Under the pieces are notes generated by a model that saw nothing but the letters and a program-made list of their open reading frames with translations, ran no database searches and was not told the DNA's origin. Shown here in pieces: positions 31,390-42,112 of a stretch of DNA of 64,000 nt (positions are counted from its first letter, which is position 1; each line of letters begins with the position of its first letter). The translations under genes and the position numbers were made by a program. This DNA comes from Pomphorhynchus laevis. Taxonomy: Eukaryota; Acanthocephala; Palaeacanthocephala; Echinorhynchida; Pomphorhynchidae. The DNA lies in NCBI GenBank assembly GCA_012934845.2, contig WNNJ02001297.1, positions 44,978-108,977 of the forward strand. The letters are read 5' to 3'.

Positions 31390-31567
31390 AAGATTTAAAA
31401 GAGTGGAATTCGATTTTTATTTCAAAAACGTTACAACGTTTTGACGGGTACTCCCGTCATCGTCAGGTACAATAACCTTTTGCTGATGACCTGACGATGA
31501 CAGAAGTATCCGTTGAAACGTTTTAACGTTTTTAAAATAAAAATCGAATTCCACTTCTTTAAATATT
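31390..31567. repeat. Foldback repeat with hammerhead-like cores
   Basis: Two inverted arms of about 80 bases (31390-31470 and 31488-31567) around a 17-base centre. Each arm, read outward from the centre, gives CCTGACGATGAC, a short stem, then GAAAC (AAAAC in the left arm), AACGTT, and ATAAAAATCGAATTCCACT. CTGACGA followed by a hairpin and GAAA has the shape of a hammerhead ribozyme core (CUGANGA ... GAAA), as known from Penelope-like element ends. The arms differ by several substitutions. Probably two solo ends of a Penelope-like element in inverted orientation. Confidence 0.7.
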
Positions 31568-31781
31568 TTATTAAACTTTAAATACAAAATAGACTATGAA
31601 ATGTGTTGTATTTAAACTAATATTTAAACAAAATATATGTATTCAAACTTGTCGCAATTGTCCCCTCAATTGGAATAGATTTTGTTTTATTTGATCGTAG
31701 CTGTCAAAGAATCACTTAACACTGCTTATCAATTACACTTCGAAAATAAGCTCTATTAGTCACATTAGTCACTGTGAGATT

Positions 31782-32049
31782 ATCATAGCCACCTAATAGT
31801 AATCATTAGTCTAAATAAGTGGTTGGGGTACGTGACGATTGATTTTACAAAAAACATAAAGACAGGTTGGGGTAAGTTACGATTGCTTTTGCAATAAGCA
31901 TAAAGACACGAACTCGCTATTCCTCGTAATATTAAACAAACTCATATCATAGCCCCCTAGCAGTCATCATTAGTCTAAATAAGTGGTTGCTTTTACAATA
32001 AGCATAAAGACACGAACTCACTATTCCTCGTAATGTTAAAGAAACTCAT
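31782..32049. repeat. Tandem duplication of an intron 3 segment
   Basis: Two units start with ATCATAGCC(A/C)CCTA and share ATTAGTCTAAATAAGTGGTT and GCATAAAGACACGAACTC. The first (31782-31945) also contains an internal partial duplication around GGTTGGGGTA; the second (31946-32049) lacks it. No coding content. Confidence 0.7.
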
Positions 32050-32477
32050 ATTCATAAATCATTTTTATTGAGTTTTTAAGAGCGTAGCCCTTCTGGTAAT
32101 TCTCTAAATAAAACACAAGTGCGAATCCGTTGATAATAAAATCATTGAATTCCTCACAGGACTTTAAGTATAATAATTTTCTTAATGTCGTTTACGTCAA
32201 ATCGCTTTGAATTGCTTGCCAGAAGCGAAAAATGGCTACATATATTTTTATCCATAATTGTTTTAATAAGCTTAACTTCGATCATTAGCTCCACCAGTTA
32301 AATCTATCAAAGCGAGATTCAGTAACTTGCATAGTATTAATTTGTACAGATTCAATAATTTGTACTGCGCTTATTCATTACGCTACCGAATATTATCCTA
32401 CTTATACATTAAGCTAAATACTACCTAATATCCTATCTCAATATTAAGCATTTTATTAATAATTTTATAATATTAAA

Positions 32478-32610
32478 TAATTATTTGAGATGGATCAAAG
32501 AAAATATGAAATGTTTTTGATATTTCCCTAACTTCTGTTAGCATCTTCATAAAATTACCCATTGAAAATTACCTACCTTCAGATTTTCTTTGATCCAGCT
32601 CTAATAATTC
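32478..32610. repeat. Foldback element with GAGCTGGATCAAAG ends
   Basis: Inverted arms of about 27 bases (AATTATT-GAG-TGGATCAAAGAAAAT, 32478-32505, and its complement ending 32610) enclose about 78 bases. The same terminal sequence occurs at 51916 and, inverted, at about 62042-62065. It looks like a short non-autonomous foldback or MITE-like repeat lying about 70 bases before the LALDGD exon. Confidence 0.6.
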
Positions 32611-32679
32611 TTTATCAATAATGGATAATTATCAAATATTTAAAATTTATAATTTTATATTAGTTCGAATTTCGCTTAG

Positions 32680-32815
32680 ATGCAAAATACATATATTTTG
32701 GCGTTGGATGGTGATGTTGATTTTCAACCAAAATCTATTGTCGTTTTACTGGATAGAATGAGAAAGAATCTGTCTGTTGGTGCAGCTTGTGGTAGAATTC
32801 ATCCAACCGGTAAAG
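32680..32815 (+). CDS. CHS: Chitin synthase exon (LALDGD motif)
   Basis: Acceptor TTCGCTTAG ends at 32679. It encodes MQNTYILALDGDVDF, then a segment ending GAACGRIHPTGKG. LALDGD is the conserved nucleotide-sugar-binding motif of chitin synthase. Two donors are possible: GT at 810-811 and GT at 816-817. The second gives HPTGKG followed by PLIWYQ, the spacing seen in relatives (HPVGSGPMVWYQ), so I end the exon at 32815. Reading on into the intron gives lysine- and phenylalanine-rich residues foreign to the family. Ends in phase 1. Confidence 0.92.
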
Positions 32816-33059
32816 GTAAAAGAGCTTTTTTATTTCATTTGAATATTTTATCTTCAATTATACCTAATAATAGACTTTTCTATAAAGAGAAAAATGAGCG
32901 AGATAAATCCTCTAATTATTTTTACAAAATCATTTCAAATTTATTCAATTTTTAAGTCGCCAACAATCATTAGAATTTTACAACTGCCACATATCATCCA
33001 TCATTCGTTGTTGCATTTTTCCTAATTTTATATTGAAAACTCAATCGAAATATTGAAGC

Positions 33060-34945
33060 AATTAAATCAGCTAACTGAGTCTACGTATTGTTATATAATT
33101 ATAAAATAAACAAAACATAATAATGCTAAATCAAAATTTAATAATTAAATAATAAAATTAATAATTGTTTTTAGATTTTCTATAATTTAAATCAAGTTAA
33201 AAATAAAAATAAAAAATAAAAAATAAAATTTAAAATAAACGTCATTTCTATGAATTGACAAATAAATAACAGACATTGTATCAGAATAAGAATTAGAGGT
33301 CATCAGGAGGAACTGCTATGCTATCAGGTTTCGGCCCCTAACTCCTCTACCCAACATAGCAGCGGGGCCAAATACATGCTAATGATGTATTTCCTCTGAA
33401 ATAACTATCTAGTATCTTATTCTAATGCAAAGTATATTATTTATTATTCATCCATAAAAATTTGCCACTTAAGAGTTTAAATTTATTCTTTATATTATTG
33501 TGTTGATTTATATATTTTACTATTTTCTGCTTGATGTTATTTTAATAGTAACCTAGTTTAAAATATGTATCTATTAAATTATTTAAATGATTTTGAAGAA
33601 AGCCAATATCATTACATATTGTTGCAATTCTTAAAATTTCATTATTTAATGTATTATATTTTATATTATATGGTATGCATGAATGCTCATGCAAAAATAT
33701 GTTTCTTGTAAATTTAAATATGTCATCTTTACGATATAAATTAATAGTAGTTTTAGTTAATGTTAATTTAATGTTCATATCTAGATATACACCTTCTTTA
33801 TCATTAATATTGGTTTTGTTAAGAATAAGGCTTTCTGGATAAATGTGCTCACTAATTGAATAAAAATTATTAGAATTAAATACACATATATCATCAATGT
33901 ATCGAAACATATTTCATATATTTATATTGTTTAGATTTAGTTTTTACACAGTTATGAACAAATTCATATTCTATAAAGCTTAAAAACAAGTCAGCTATAA
34001 TTGGGCTACTATTACCACCCATTGGAACACCTTTTACTTGTCTAAATATAGATGTCCCTACTTTAAATAATTTTGATTTATCAAAATATTTAAGGATTCT
34101 ATTAATTCAATTTTATCCATATATTTATATTTACTTGATGGTTTAATTTTTGTAAGATTTGCGTTATAGTTATTATAACATATATATATGTGTATATATC
34201 TTTTTCCGAATATAAGATTAATTGATTTTTCTAATGCATCTTTAATATCCGCTAAATCTAGATGTGTATAAAGCGTACTAAAATCGTACGTATTTATATT
34301 CTGAAGATTTATTCCTTTTGTCTTTTCAAAAAATTATTTTATAGAATTAATACTGAAATAGTGTTTTATACCAGTATTAATTTCGATTACCTTGCAATAT
34401 TTTTTAAAATGTGCTTTAATTACTTGAAGTATTTTATTCATATAGACAGAAAGTGGTTTTAATGTACATTTAAACGCACTACATATGAACCTAGGTTTTA
34501 TTAGATTTTTATATAATTTTGAATTCCAATATAATATAGGTATAGTTTTATTATCTAATTCAACCTTTATACCCTTTTTATCCATTATAGAACAGTGACT
34601 TGTAATAATTGTTTCTAAACTCAACTCACTACGTTCATATGTTGGATTTACATTTAAATCATTAGAATTAACCTCTTTCATTAGTATATCATAATAAAGC
34701 TTTTTGCATATGAAGACAAAGTTATTACTAGCTTTATCAATAGTTGTTATTATATAATTATCCTTTAATTTAGTAAGTTCTTTATACATATCTTTATTAA
34801 TTTTATCTTTCCTTTTATAATTGTTTGTTATTTTCATTTTATTTTTAATTTTATCAAATATATAATCTTTCCAAATTTTTATCTTAGATATATTCGAGCT
34901 TTCACTATTAATCAGCTTAGTAAGAAGCAAGTTTAAATTATTTAG
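33060..34945 (-). mobile_element. Penelope-like element P3
   Basis: From the 3' end (AAATCAGCTAACTGAG, 33065) through the conserved noncoding block (33290-33430) to RT segments on the minus strand: 34930-34334 (KLINSESSNISKIKIWKDYI, TTIDKASNNFVFICKKLYYD, KPRFICSAFKCTLKPLS), a more decayed middle with GNSSPIIADLF, and 33910-33542 (RYIDDICVFNSNNF). The N-terminal part present in P2 and P4 is missing, so the copy is 5' truncated. Broken, with a few lesions. It is the most complete RT of this family in the window. Confidence 0.78.
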
Positions 34946-35956
34946 TAAGAAGAATTAAAGAAAATATTTTCCCCTTTAAAATTTTCGTAGATAGTAACTT
35001 TTTCTAGATTTTATATATTATAAAATCTATGTAAACTCTAAATTTTAATTCTCACAGAAAATATTTCTATTAAATCATTAGCATTAAAATATTTTAATGC
35101 TAATGATTTAATTAATGATTTAATTATAAATTTAAATTAAGTACTAATCGAATTTTAAACATGAACAGTAAGATATATTCATAGTACATGTCATTGAACT
35201 GGAAATAATCGAATTACACGTCTTCAGAGAAACTCTTTCACGTCATTTAAACTTCGTGTATTAATCAGTAAAATTTATGTATTAATGTGTAGGAAATTAA
35301 ATATATATAATATTTATATACAATGAAGAATAATTCTTTATGAAACAGTTGTCAGCAAACTAAAACATGATTGTGTATTTGTTCACTCATCTCATGAATA
35401 TATCTTGTTTTTGTACATATTAAAAACAGTGTTTTATCAAAAAATTAAAATTTAAGTTTGCATAAAATATAAATTTCCATACAACACTATAGACGTGTAC
35501 TATCGAGAATATCTTACAACTTTCCTTTGACATGAAGATATATTCGTTCTTATAAAAGTTAAACACCAATTTGACAATTTACAAAATAGTAAGAATGTTT
35601 TTTTTTCTTTTTAAGATTGATAAGTGTAGAAGTAAGTATTTCGTGGTTTTGTTGGAAGTGAATAGATAAATCTAAAATTCTAAATTTGTGGATACGCTAA
35701 AGATGATATCGTAATGAGTATTATATATATTCAAGATTAGAAATAAATGTTTTTGTCAGTCGAATGTGCAAAGATTACAGAGAATTAATATAGCAATATG
35801 TTAAATACCTGAAGAAATGCATTGCAATAAAACGCATTGTAAATGTAAAACGCAATCTAATAATTAGATAACTTAGCTGAAGCAACATTTTGTATTATAA
35901 ATAAATAAAAAAATGAAGCCATTTGTATCTTGCAAATACTTTTTATGAACCGATAA
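34946..35956. other. AT-rich intron 4 stretch
   Basis: No coding similarity or clear repeat seen. It includes a short palindrome around ATTAGCATTAAAATATTTTAATGCTAAT (about 35078-35106). Confidence 0.5.
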
Positions 35957-36061
35957 ATATATATAATTAAAGTTAACCATTCTTAACGAAGATATTAATA
36001 CGACGTTTCGCTTTTTATTAGCTTTATCAAATCTATAACATAAACACAAAAAACTTAAAAC

Positions 36062-36952
36062 ATGAATATAGCAAATAAACCGAGCGATATTATGATAACT
36101 ATGGATGTAGAATCTCTCTACCCATCAATACCACATACAAACGGTATATTGGCTGTACGTAAAGCAATAGAGACGTATAATTGGTGTTTTAAAAAGAAAA
36201 AATTTGTTCGTGATAGCTTGGCCTTTATTCTTGAGAATAACTATTTTAAATTTAATGGTGATCGATATAGACAAACAGCTGGAACAGCTATGGGTACAGC
36301 TCTGGCACCCGTATATGCTATTTTATTTATGGATGATTTTGAAACAGCTGTTATAAATGCGTTTGAGCTAAAACCGTCATTATTTGTGCGATACATAGAG
36401 GATATATTTATAGTATGGAAGCACGGCAAAGAAAATTTGGATAGATTCATCGATCATGTCAATAACTTTGGTTCTTTAAAATTTACAACATCATTTTCTG
36501 TTCCTGCGAACTTTCTCGACATTTCAGTTTATCATGATGAAAATAACAATGTACAAACTGAATTGTATCGCAAGAACTCTTCCATACCACATTACCTTCA
36601 TGCACAAAGCGCTTATCCTAATTACACGAAAAAATCCCTTATACAAAATGAAACGTGTAGAATAATACGTGTTTGTAGTGAACCGGCACGTCGAGAAGTA
36701 CATCTATACAAGCTTAGAGGTATACTAGCAAACAAAGGTTTTACTAAACGAGAGATATTAAGCTGTATCAATAGAGCACGACATAGAACATATTTACAGA
36801 ACGAATTTCCTCAAGCTAAAAATGACAAAATTAATCAAATTCGAATAGTAATGCCATTCCACCCAGCATTAACGGCAGTCGAACGGAGTCTTAATCTGAA
36901 AACATTAATATTCCCAATTTACAATTTGTCTACAAATCTAATAACAAATTAG
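36062..36952 (+). pseudogene. Penelope-like reverse transcriptase (P6)
   Basis: 296 open codons with ITMDVESLYPSIPH (motif A), AGTAMGTALAPVYAILFM (motif B), RYIEDIFIVWKHG (motif C region), KFTTSFSVPANFLDISVYHD, TELYRKNSSIPHYLHAQSAY and RGFTKREILSC-like ending. DVxSLYxSIPH, GTAMGT and FLD are diagnostic of Penelope-like RTs. It lacks the usual N-terminal third of the family. Part of a broken element. Confidence 0.85.
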
Positions 36953-36984
36953 GTAGGAATATCATTAAAAGCTCGTCAGAGACT

Positions 36985-37460
36985 ACGAAAGTTGGAGTTG
37001 CAAATTCATGCAAAAAGTGTGAACGCCCTAGATGCAAGTGTTGCGCACAAATTGTAGAAACAAATCGCTTTACAAGTAATGTAACAGGTTTGAGTTATAG
37101 AATTAAGCACCCTGTTACATGCAGTACAAAGGATGTCGTATATCTAGGATGTTGTTCACTATGCTCAGCACAATACATTGGTGAGTCTAGACGCTCTCTG
37201 AGTGAGAGACTGAACAATCGTAGATCAGACATATTGAGGGGTAAAAAGACCCAAGATTCTATAGTGGAACATTGCATCGATACTCATAACATCACATAAG
37301 ATTGTTTCAATTAAACTATCATCGCTAATAATACCGGCACTGATAAATTGAGAAAATATAACGAACAACAATGGGTCGGGCAGCTATTTTCTGATACACC
37401 AAATGGTATCAATAAACACCACTTTTACAAGTGGATTGATATCACATGGAACAATTATTA
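36985..37460 (+). pseudogene. GIY-YIG endonuclease with zinc motif (P6)
   Basis: Encodes CKKCERPRCKCC, then SYRIKHPVTCSTKDVVYLGC, QYIGESRRSLSERLNNRRSD, and after a short break LRKYNEQQWVGQLFSDTPNG. VYLxxC...QYIGES.R...RxNNRRSD is the GIY-YIG endonuclease fold that Penelope-like elements use to nick target DNA; the Cys motif before it is also typical. C-terminal to the RT. Confidence 0.85.
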
Positions 37461-37581
37461 CTTTCTTTGCTATATTCATGTTTTAAGTTTTTGTTTCTGT
37501 TATAGATTTGATAAAGCTAATAAAAAGCGAAACGTCGTATTAATTTCTTCGTTAAGACTAGTTTACTTTAATTATATATTT

Positions 37582-38715
37582 TAAACGTATTCACATGATG
37601 GATCCCAGTCATTAGTTGCATTCAGAATCTACATTATATATAAATTTTTTCCTGACTCTGCACGCTACTTTAATCTTATCTATAAGCTAACATCATTGCA
37701 CTACATTTATGTATTAGTAGACCTAATTTGCTACTGATCTACGTTTCGGTCGAATTAATGTGGGCTGACAATTAATCGACTCGTCTGATTTTGTTGGTAA
37801 TTAGATAAAACGAAAGACATTCGTCTTACATTTTTCAAATTTAATTGAAATCATTTATGATTTCAAATTAAATTAGAATTTGTAGGACATGATCCTACAT
37901 CATCTCCTAGGTTTCTTTATAACCTTGAAAATTGAAAAATAAATAAAGCATGACCATAATGTTTTAATATTAAACTCTGTAAGTTTGGACCTATGATCAG
38001 CTAGTGGAAATTGTAAATCAAACATTGCTTGTAGACTAATTCTCTGTGAAGTAATCCAAAAACTAATCAAATTGTGTTAATCGCCGAAAATGTCAACGAA
38101 ACTCGACTTTGGATGATTAAACCAATGGTGTATCTGCCAAGGGTCAAATTTTGTTCTAACAAGAAATGCTAAAACAAATAAGTATTACGACTCGGCAGAA
38201 ATAGAATACCTAAGCTGTCGAGTACAAGAGTTATTTAAGATACTAGATTATATATTTCTTATATGTATCAAATATGGCATTTATACTATTATATAGTCCT
38301 GTCAATGAATATTATAATAACGAGTTAACTTATGTTGAACAGATCCTTATAATTACAAATGCTAAATTCAAAATAAATTGTTGATTTGTTGAGTACAACA
38401 CGAACATGAAAATGCGAGATATTATAATTACAAATGCTGAATATAGTACTTTAAATATTTATAGATTATAAAATCTTATTTTGTGTATAGTAGTCAACGA
38501 AATATTTTATTTACTTTTAAAATATCGTACCGTTTTTATGACTTAATAGAGACTAGTTATACGCGTAATCATTTTATTTGGTCCATTTAATTTACATATT
38601 TTGTTCTATTATATAATATAATAGAAAATATTCTATATTTCCTATTTTAGTATGCATTAGCTAAATATTAATTCAATTTAATATCTTTTTCATAAATTAC
38701 GGATTGTTTGAAAAG
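37582..38715. other. AT-rich intron 4, 3' part
   Basis: No coding similarity recognised. ATTATAATTACAAATGCTAAAT-like sequence occurs twice (about 38348-38367 and 38422-38441), a minor local repeat. It ends at the acceptor of the terminal chitin synthase exon. Confidence 0.5.
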
Positions 38716-40856
38716 GGCCTTTGATCTGGTATCAACGATTTGAATATGCCGTTGGACACTGGTTGCAAAAGGCGGCTGAGCACAAACTAGGTTGTGTACT
38801 GTGTAGTCCAGGATGCTTTAGTCTATTTCGCGGAAGTGCTCTAATTGACGACAATGTCCTGGCTCGCTATTCTACCCGCAGTAGCGAAGCCCAACACTAT
38901 ATACAATATGACCAAGGGGAAGATCGGTGGTTATGTACACTTCTACTCCAGCAAGGATATCGTGTCGAATACTGCGCATTTTCTAATGCTCTGACACATG
39001 CGCCCGAGTCTTTTGCAGAGTTTTTTAATCAAAGAAGACGATGGATGCCTAGTACAATGGCAAATATTCTTGACCTGTTGAAAGAATCAAATCGCACTAT
39101 ACGATTAAATGCCAGCATCAATTCTTTCTATATTGTGTATCAGGGTTTTCTTTTCGCTAGTACATTGCTAGGTCCTGCCACAATTATCCTTACAATAGCA
39201 TCGGCATTCAGAACCATATTTTCCTGGCTTACTTTGACAGAATCATACCTCTTAGCTTGTTTTCCCGCATTGTTTTATATGATTATCTGTTTCACATGCA
39301 AATCCAATACACAAATTAAGCTTGCTGCTTTGCTTAGCAGTTTTTATGCTGCCATAATGGCTACAGTACTTGTTGCTACAACTGCCCAGATCGTAAAATC
39401 AAATTACTTAACTGCTAGCTCATTATTCCTGCCGTTTATCGCAGTAATTTACATGATTACAGGATTTTTGCACCCGGACGAATACTCAAATCTTATACAT
39501 GGCATCCTGTATTTACTTGCATTACCATCTGGATATCTTCTTCTTGTAATATATTCATTCTGTTCGCTTCATATTGTTCAATGGGGGACAAGAGAAAATT
39601 TACATAAATTTGAATCAGCGGACCAACCAAAACAGTCTCTCATTAATATGCTAAAAAATTACATTTATCAAATTCAAAACCGTTATTGTTCTTCAATCGA
39701 AGGTGATAGTGGAAACGCGAGACCTAAGAAGGATTGCGGTCATCAATGCAACCGAAATCTTAATATGTGTCAAAACTGTACATCCTCATTAAAAAATGCA
39801 GCTGGGTGTTTGTCTATTATGGCAGATCAGAAGAGCAAGGATTTTAAAATTGACCGTTCATTGACCCAATCAAAAGTAATCTCTACATCGGCTGTTATGC
39901 ACTCTTCTAGCCCAAGTGATATTTCTGTTCCATCGTCAGCCAACTTATCTAAGCAATGTGATAATTTAAATAATTCAAGCTTTGAAAACACGAGCACACT
40001 AAGCCGCAAATCAATTTGCTCTAATAACACTTTGCAGGTAGCTCAATCACGATCAGTTAATCAGTTAGCTATTGTTGCTAACAACATCATTGTTCCTAGG
40101 AATTATCTTTTTAACCCCTACTGGCTTGAATGTGATCATCTGCTTGGTTACGGTGGTTCCAATCATTTAAACGCGAATGAACTATACTTCTGGCAGCAAC
40201 TTATTGATCGTTACCTTTATCCTATACAACTGAACGTTGAGCAGCAAATAAACATTACCAGTCAGCTTGTTACAATGCGAAATAATTGCTGTTTCGTTGT
40301 ATTTATGGTAAATGCGCTTTGGGTAGTCATACAACATCAATTTGAATACGTAGCTATGGATTTAGATGAACTGTTATTGGATGTCGGAATTTTAATCGGA
40401 CAACCACCTGGTAAGCACAAAGTGCAACCACTTGGACTAATATACATGGTATGTTTTATTATAACTTTGTTGTTACAATTTTACGGAATGCTGCTTCATC
40501 GATGGAGTACGTTAATCGAAGTCTTAGCTAATACAAAATTATCACTGTTCCATCGCTATGTCGGTAAAACTCAACCCAAAAGAGCTAAGCAAGATTTAAG
40601 AAAAAAATCAACCTTATCTACTAAGAACTTATCTGTTGGCCACAAAGTATCTACAGCTAATGCCGTCTCTGCTAATCTGTTACGAAAACGACGAAAAAAT
40701 AAGCCCCGTCATTCCACTAGTGGTACTGACAACGAAATTAAAGATTACTACGAAAGTGATCATTTCTCTGGAAGCGACGATCAATTTTCGTACAACAGCT
40801 ACTCCGATTCTGCTGGATATGTTTCAACTGATAGTTCAGAAATTGTCTATGAATAA
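38716..40856 (+). CDS. CHS: Chitin synthase terminal exon (EDR, QRRRW, WGTRE, membrane domain)
   Basis: The terminal exon starts after AAAAG (38715); its first two bases complete a Gly codon, giving GPLIWYQRFEYAVGHWLQK. In order it shows CSPGCFSLFRG, DQGEDRWLCTLLLQ (EDR, the catalytic-base motif), NQRRRW at about 39027-39044 (product binding), a cluster of hydrophobic membrane segments, QWGTRE at about 39576-39593, a polar low-complexity linker of roughly 170 residues with a short Cys/His-rich patch (CGHQCNRNLNMCQNC), then NPYWLE...FWQQLIDRYLYPI and two more membrane segments. The order matches animal chitin synthases, including the C-terminal PYW...YLYPI block. The tail is basic then acidic and probably cytosolic. 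The stop is TAA at 40854-40856. The whole membrane half sits in one exon. Confidence 0.95.
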
Positions 40857-40903
40857 AATATTTAAATCATATACTGTTTCTATTTTGTTGTATTCAATTC
40901 GTT

Positions 40904-40909
40904 AATAAA
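40904..40909 (+). promoter_or_regulatory. Candidate poly(A) signal of chitin synthase
   Basis: An AATAAA hexamer lies 48 bases after the stop codon, the first good signal clear of the stop itself (another AATAAA overlaps the TAA). Position and sequence are as expected; the cleavage site is not visible. Confidence 0.45.
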
Positions 40910-42089
40910 AAGTCAAATAGAAAAAATGGTTTATTTTCTACTTTTAGTTAATCAAACAAATACGAGTAATATTTCTTGCTTTTTATCAAATTAGACAAAT
41001 ACGAAATATGTAAAGCTGACTTTTAATAATTGTATTGGACAATTTACACTGTACATACATTAGTATTGATCTAATCTTCAAAAAACAGCGAATCGTTCAT
41101 TTAGTGATCCTCAAATAAATAGACGAGTTATAGCAATTATAATTAATTAGAGCATATATTTTCATATAGAACATATTAAATACTATATAGTGTAAATATG
41201 ATAACAGATTAATATTGTTTTATATCCTTTTGTATTAACATCCATGTCAATGTACAACTATAGAGTTCTTTAAGAATTTTCAATACTGAACTTAAATCAT
41301 CTTCAGGTAAAATCATCTAAAACAAATAAAAACATAAATTTAAAATCATTCAATTTAACTGTTACCAGAAAAGATGAAGGCTGTCTGAAAACCTTGCATT
41401 TACTTAAAATGAAATTACCCAGAAGAGAAACATAATTATTCACGGGCATAGCAACCAAATGGGTGTAATAGATGCTAACTGACAATTTGTCATTGTTTTA
41501 GTTTTGTTTTAATTTGTTTTATATGCCTTTTCATGGAGAAAATACAGGTTCTGTATCGAAAATTCGTAATAAATCCCTCAGTAGTTGTACATGGAATCGA
41601 TGTCAAGTGTGATATTAAAATAATTTAATTAAAATTTGTCTATATTTTTATTAAAGCATCCGTTTGTATGCTATTGTTATATAAATAATATCCCTATTTT
41701 TTAATTACAGCGCTCTAATATTAAATTGAAATATTAAGTTTTTCTTATTCATTAAGGCTTGTAGCTTTCGTATATTTATTTTAAGTAGCAAAATTTTTAT
41801 CTAGTATTCTAACCTTGATTTTTTTCTTTAAATAACAAATAGTTTTTACTTAAACCTACTTGCAAATATATTTATGCAAAGTTATTTAGATAATTTTTAT
41901 TGAACGAATAAGAAAAATTACGGCTTATTTAACGGTACAATATTTCGATAGCTCCTGTTATAATCATGATTAAAATTAAAAATTTTTTATAACGATAATT
42001 TTTTTGTGTTTTAATTTCTAAATATACAATTGAATGGGTTGCCCGCAAATGGGCCCCATATTATTACTTAGATAACGTTTAATAAAAAG
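40910..42089. other. AT-rich region downstream of chitin synthase
   Basis: No recognisable coding sequence; it contains the transcript end of chitin synthase and separates the gene from family-A copy B. Confidence 0.5.
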
Positions 42090-42112
42090 TAGGGGATCAT
42101 TGGGCTTCGGAA

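Larger units (their letters stand above)
35957..37581 (+). mobile_element. Penelope-like element P6 with terminal inverted repeats
   Basis: A second Penelope-like family, about 1.6 kb, flanked by inverted copies of one sequence of about 85 bases (35957-36058 and 37483-37581; ACGACGTTTCGCTTTTTATT on the left, its complement on the right). Inside, on the + strand: RT (36062-36952) then a zinc motif and GIY-YIG endonuclease (about 36990-37440). RT followed by GIY-YIG is the canonical Penelope order. Inverted end copies are a known product of Penelope-type insertion. The RT lacks its N-terminal part, and RT and endonuclease are not in one frame, so the copy is broken with few lesions; it is fairly young by its open frames. 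Confidence 0.85.
222..40856 (+). other. CHS: Chitin synthase gene, 3' five exons with four introns
   Basis: Five exons (222-395, 14919-15072, 19877-19999, 32680-32815, 38716-40856) join at GT/AG sites with compatible phases (2, 0, 0, 1) into one frame of about 908 codons ending in TAA. The motif order matches animal chitin synthases: EFEVHIWFDDAF, then GGRLIWTLPGK and RHKKRWSQ, VMYMYYLL, LALDGDVDF, EDRWLCTLL, QRRRW and WGTRE, then multiple membrane segments. These family-2 glycosyltransferases polymerise UDP-GlcNAc into chitin at the plasma membrane. The 5' exons lie left of the window. The exons are free of stops while every neighbouring element is decayed, so the gene looks functional. The introns are swollen by nested retroelements, giving a locus of more than 40 kb for about 2.7 kb of CDS. 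Only the exons are confident; intron content is listed separately. Confidence 0.93.

Noticed and set aside
32816-32955. Extension of the LALDGD exon to the stop at 32955
   Set aside because: The reading frame stays open, but residues after HPTGKG are Lys/Phe-rich and unlike any chitin synthase, and a donor at 32816 joins in phase to GPLIWYQ.
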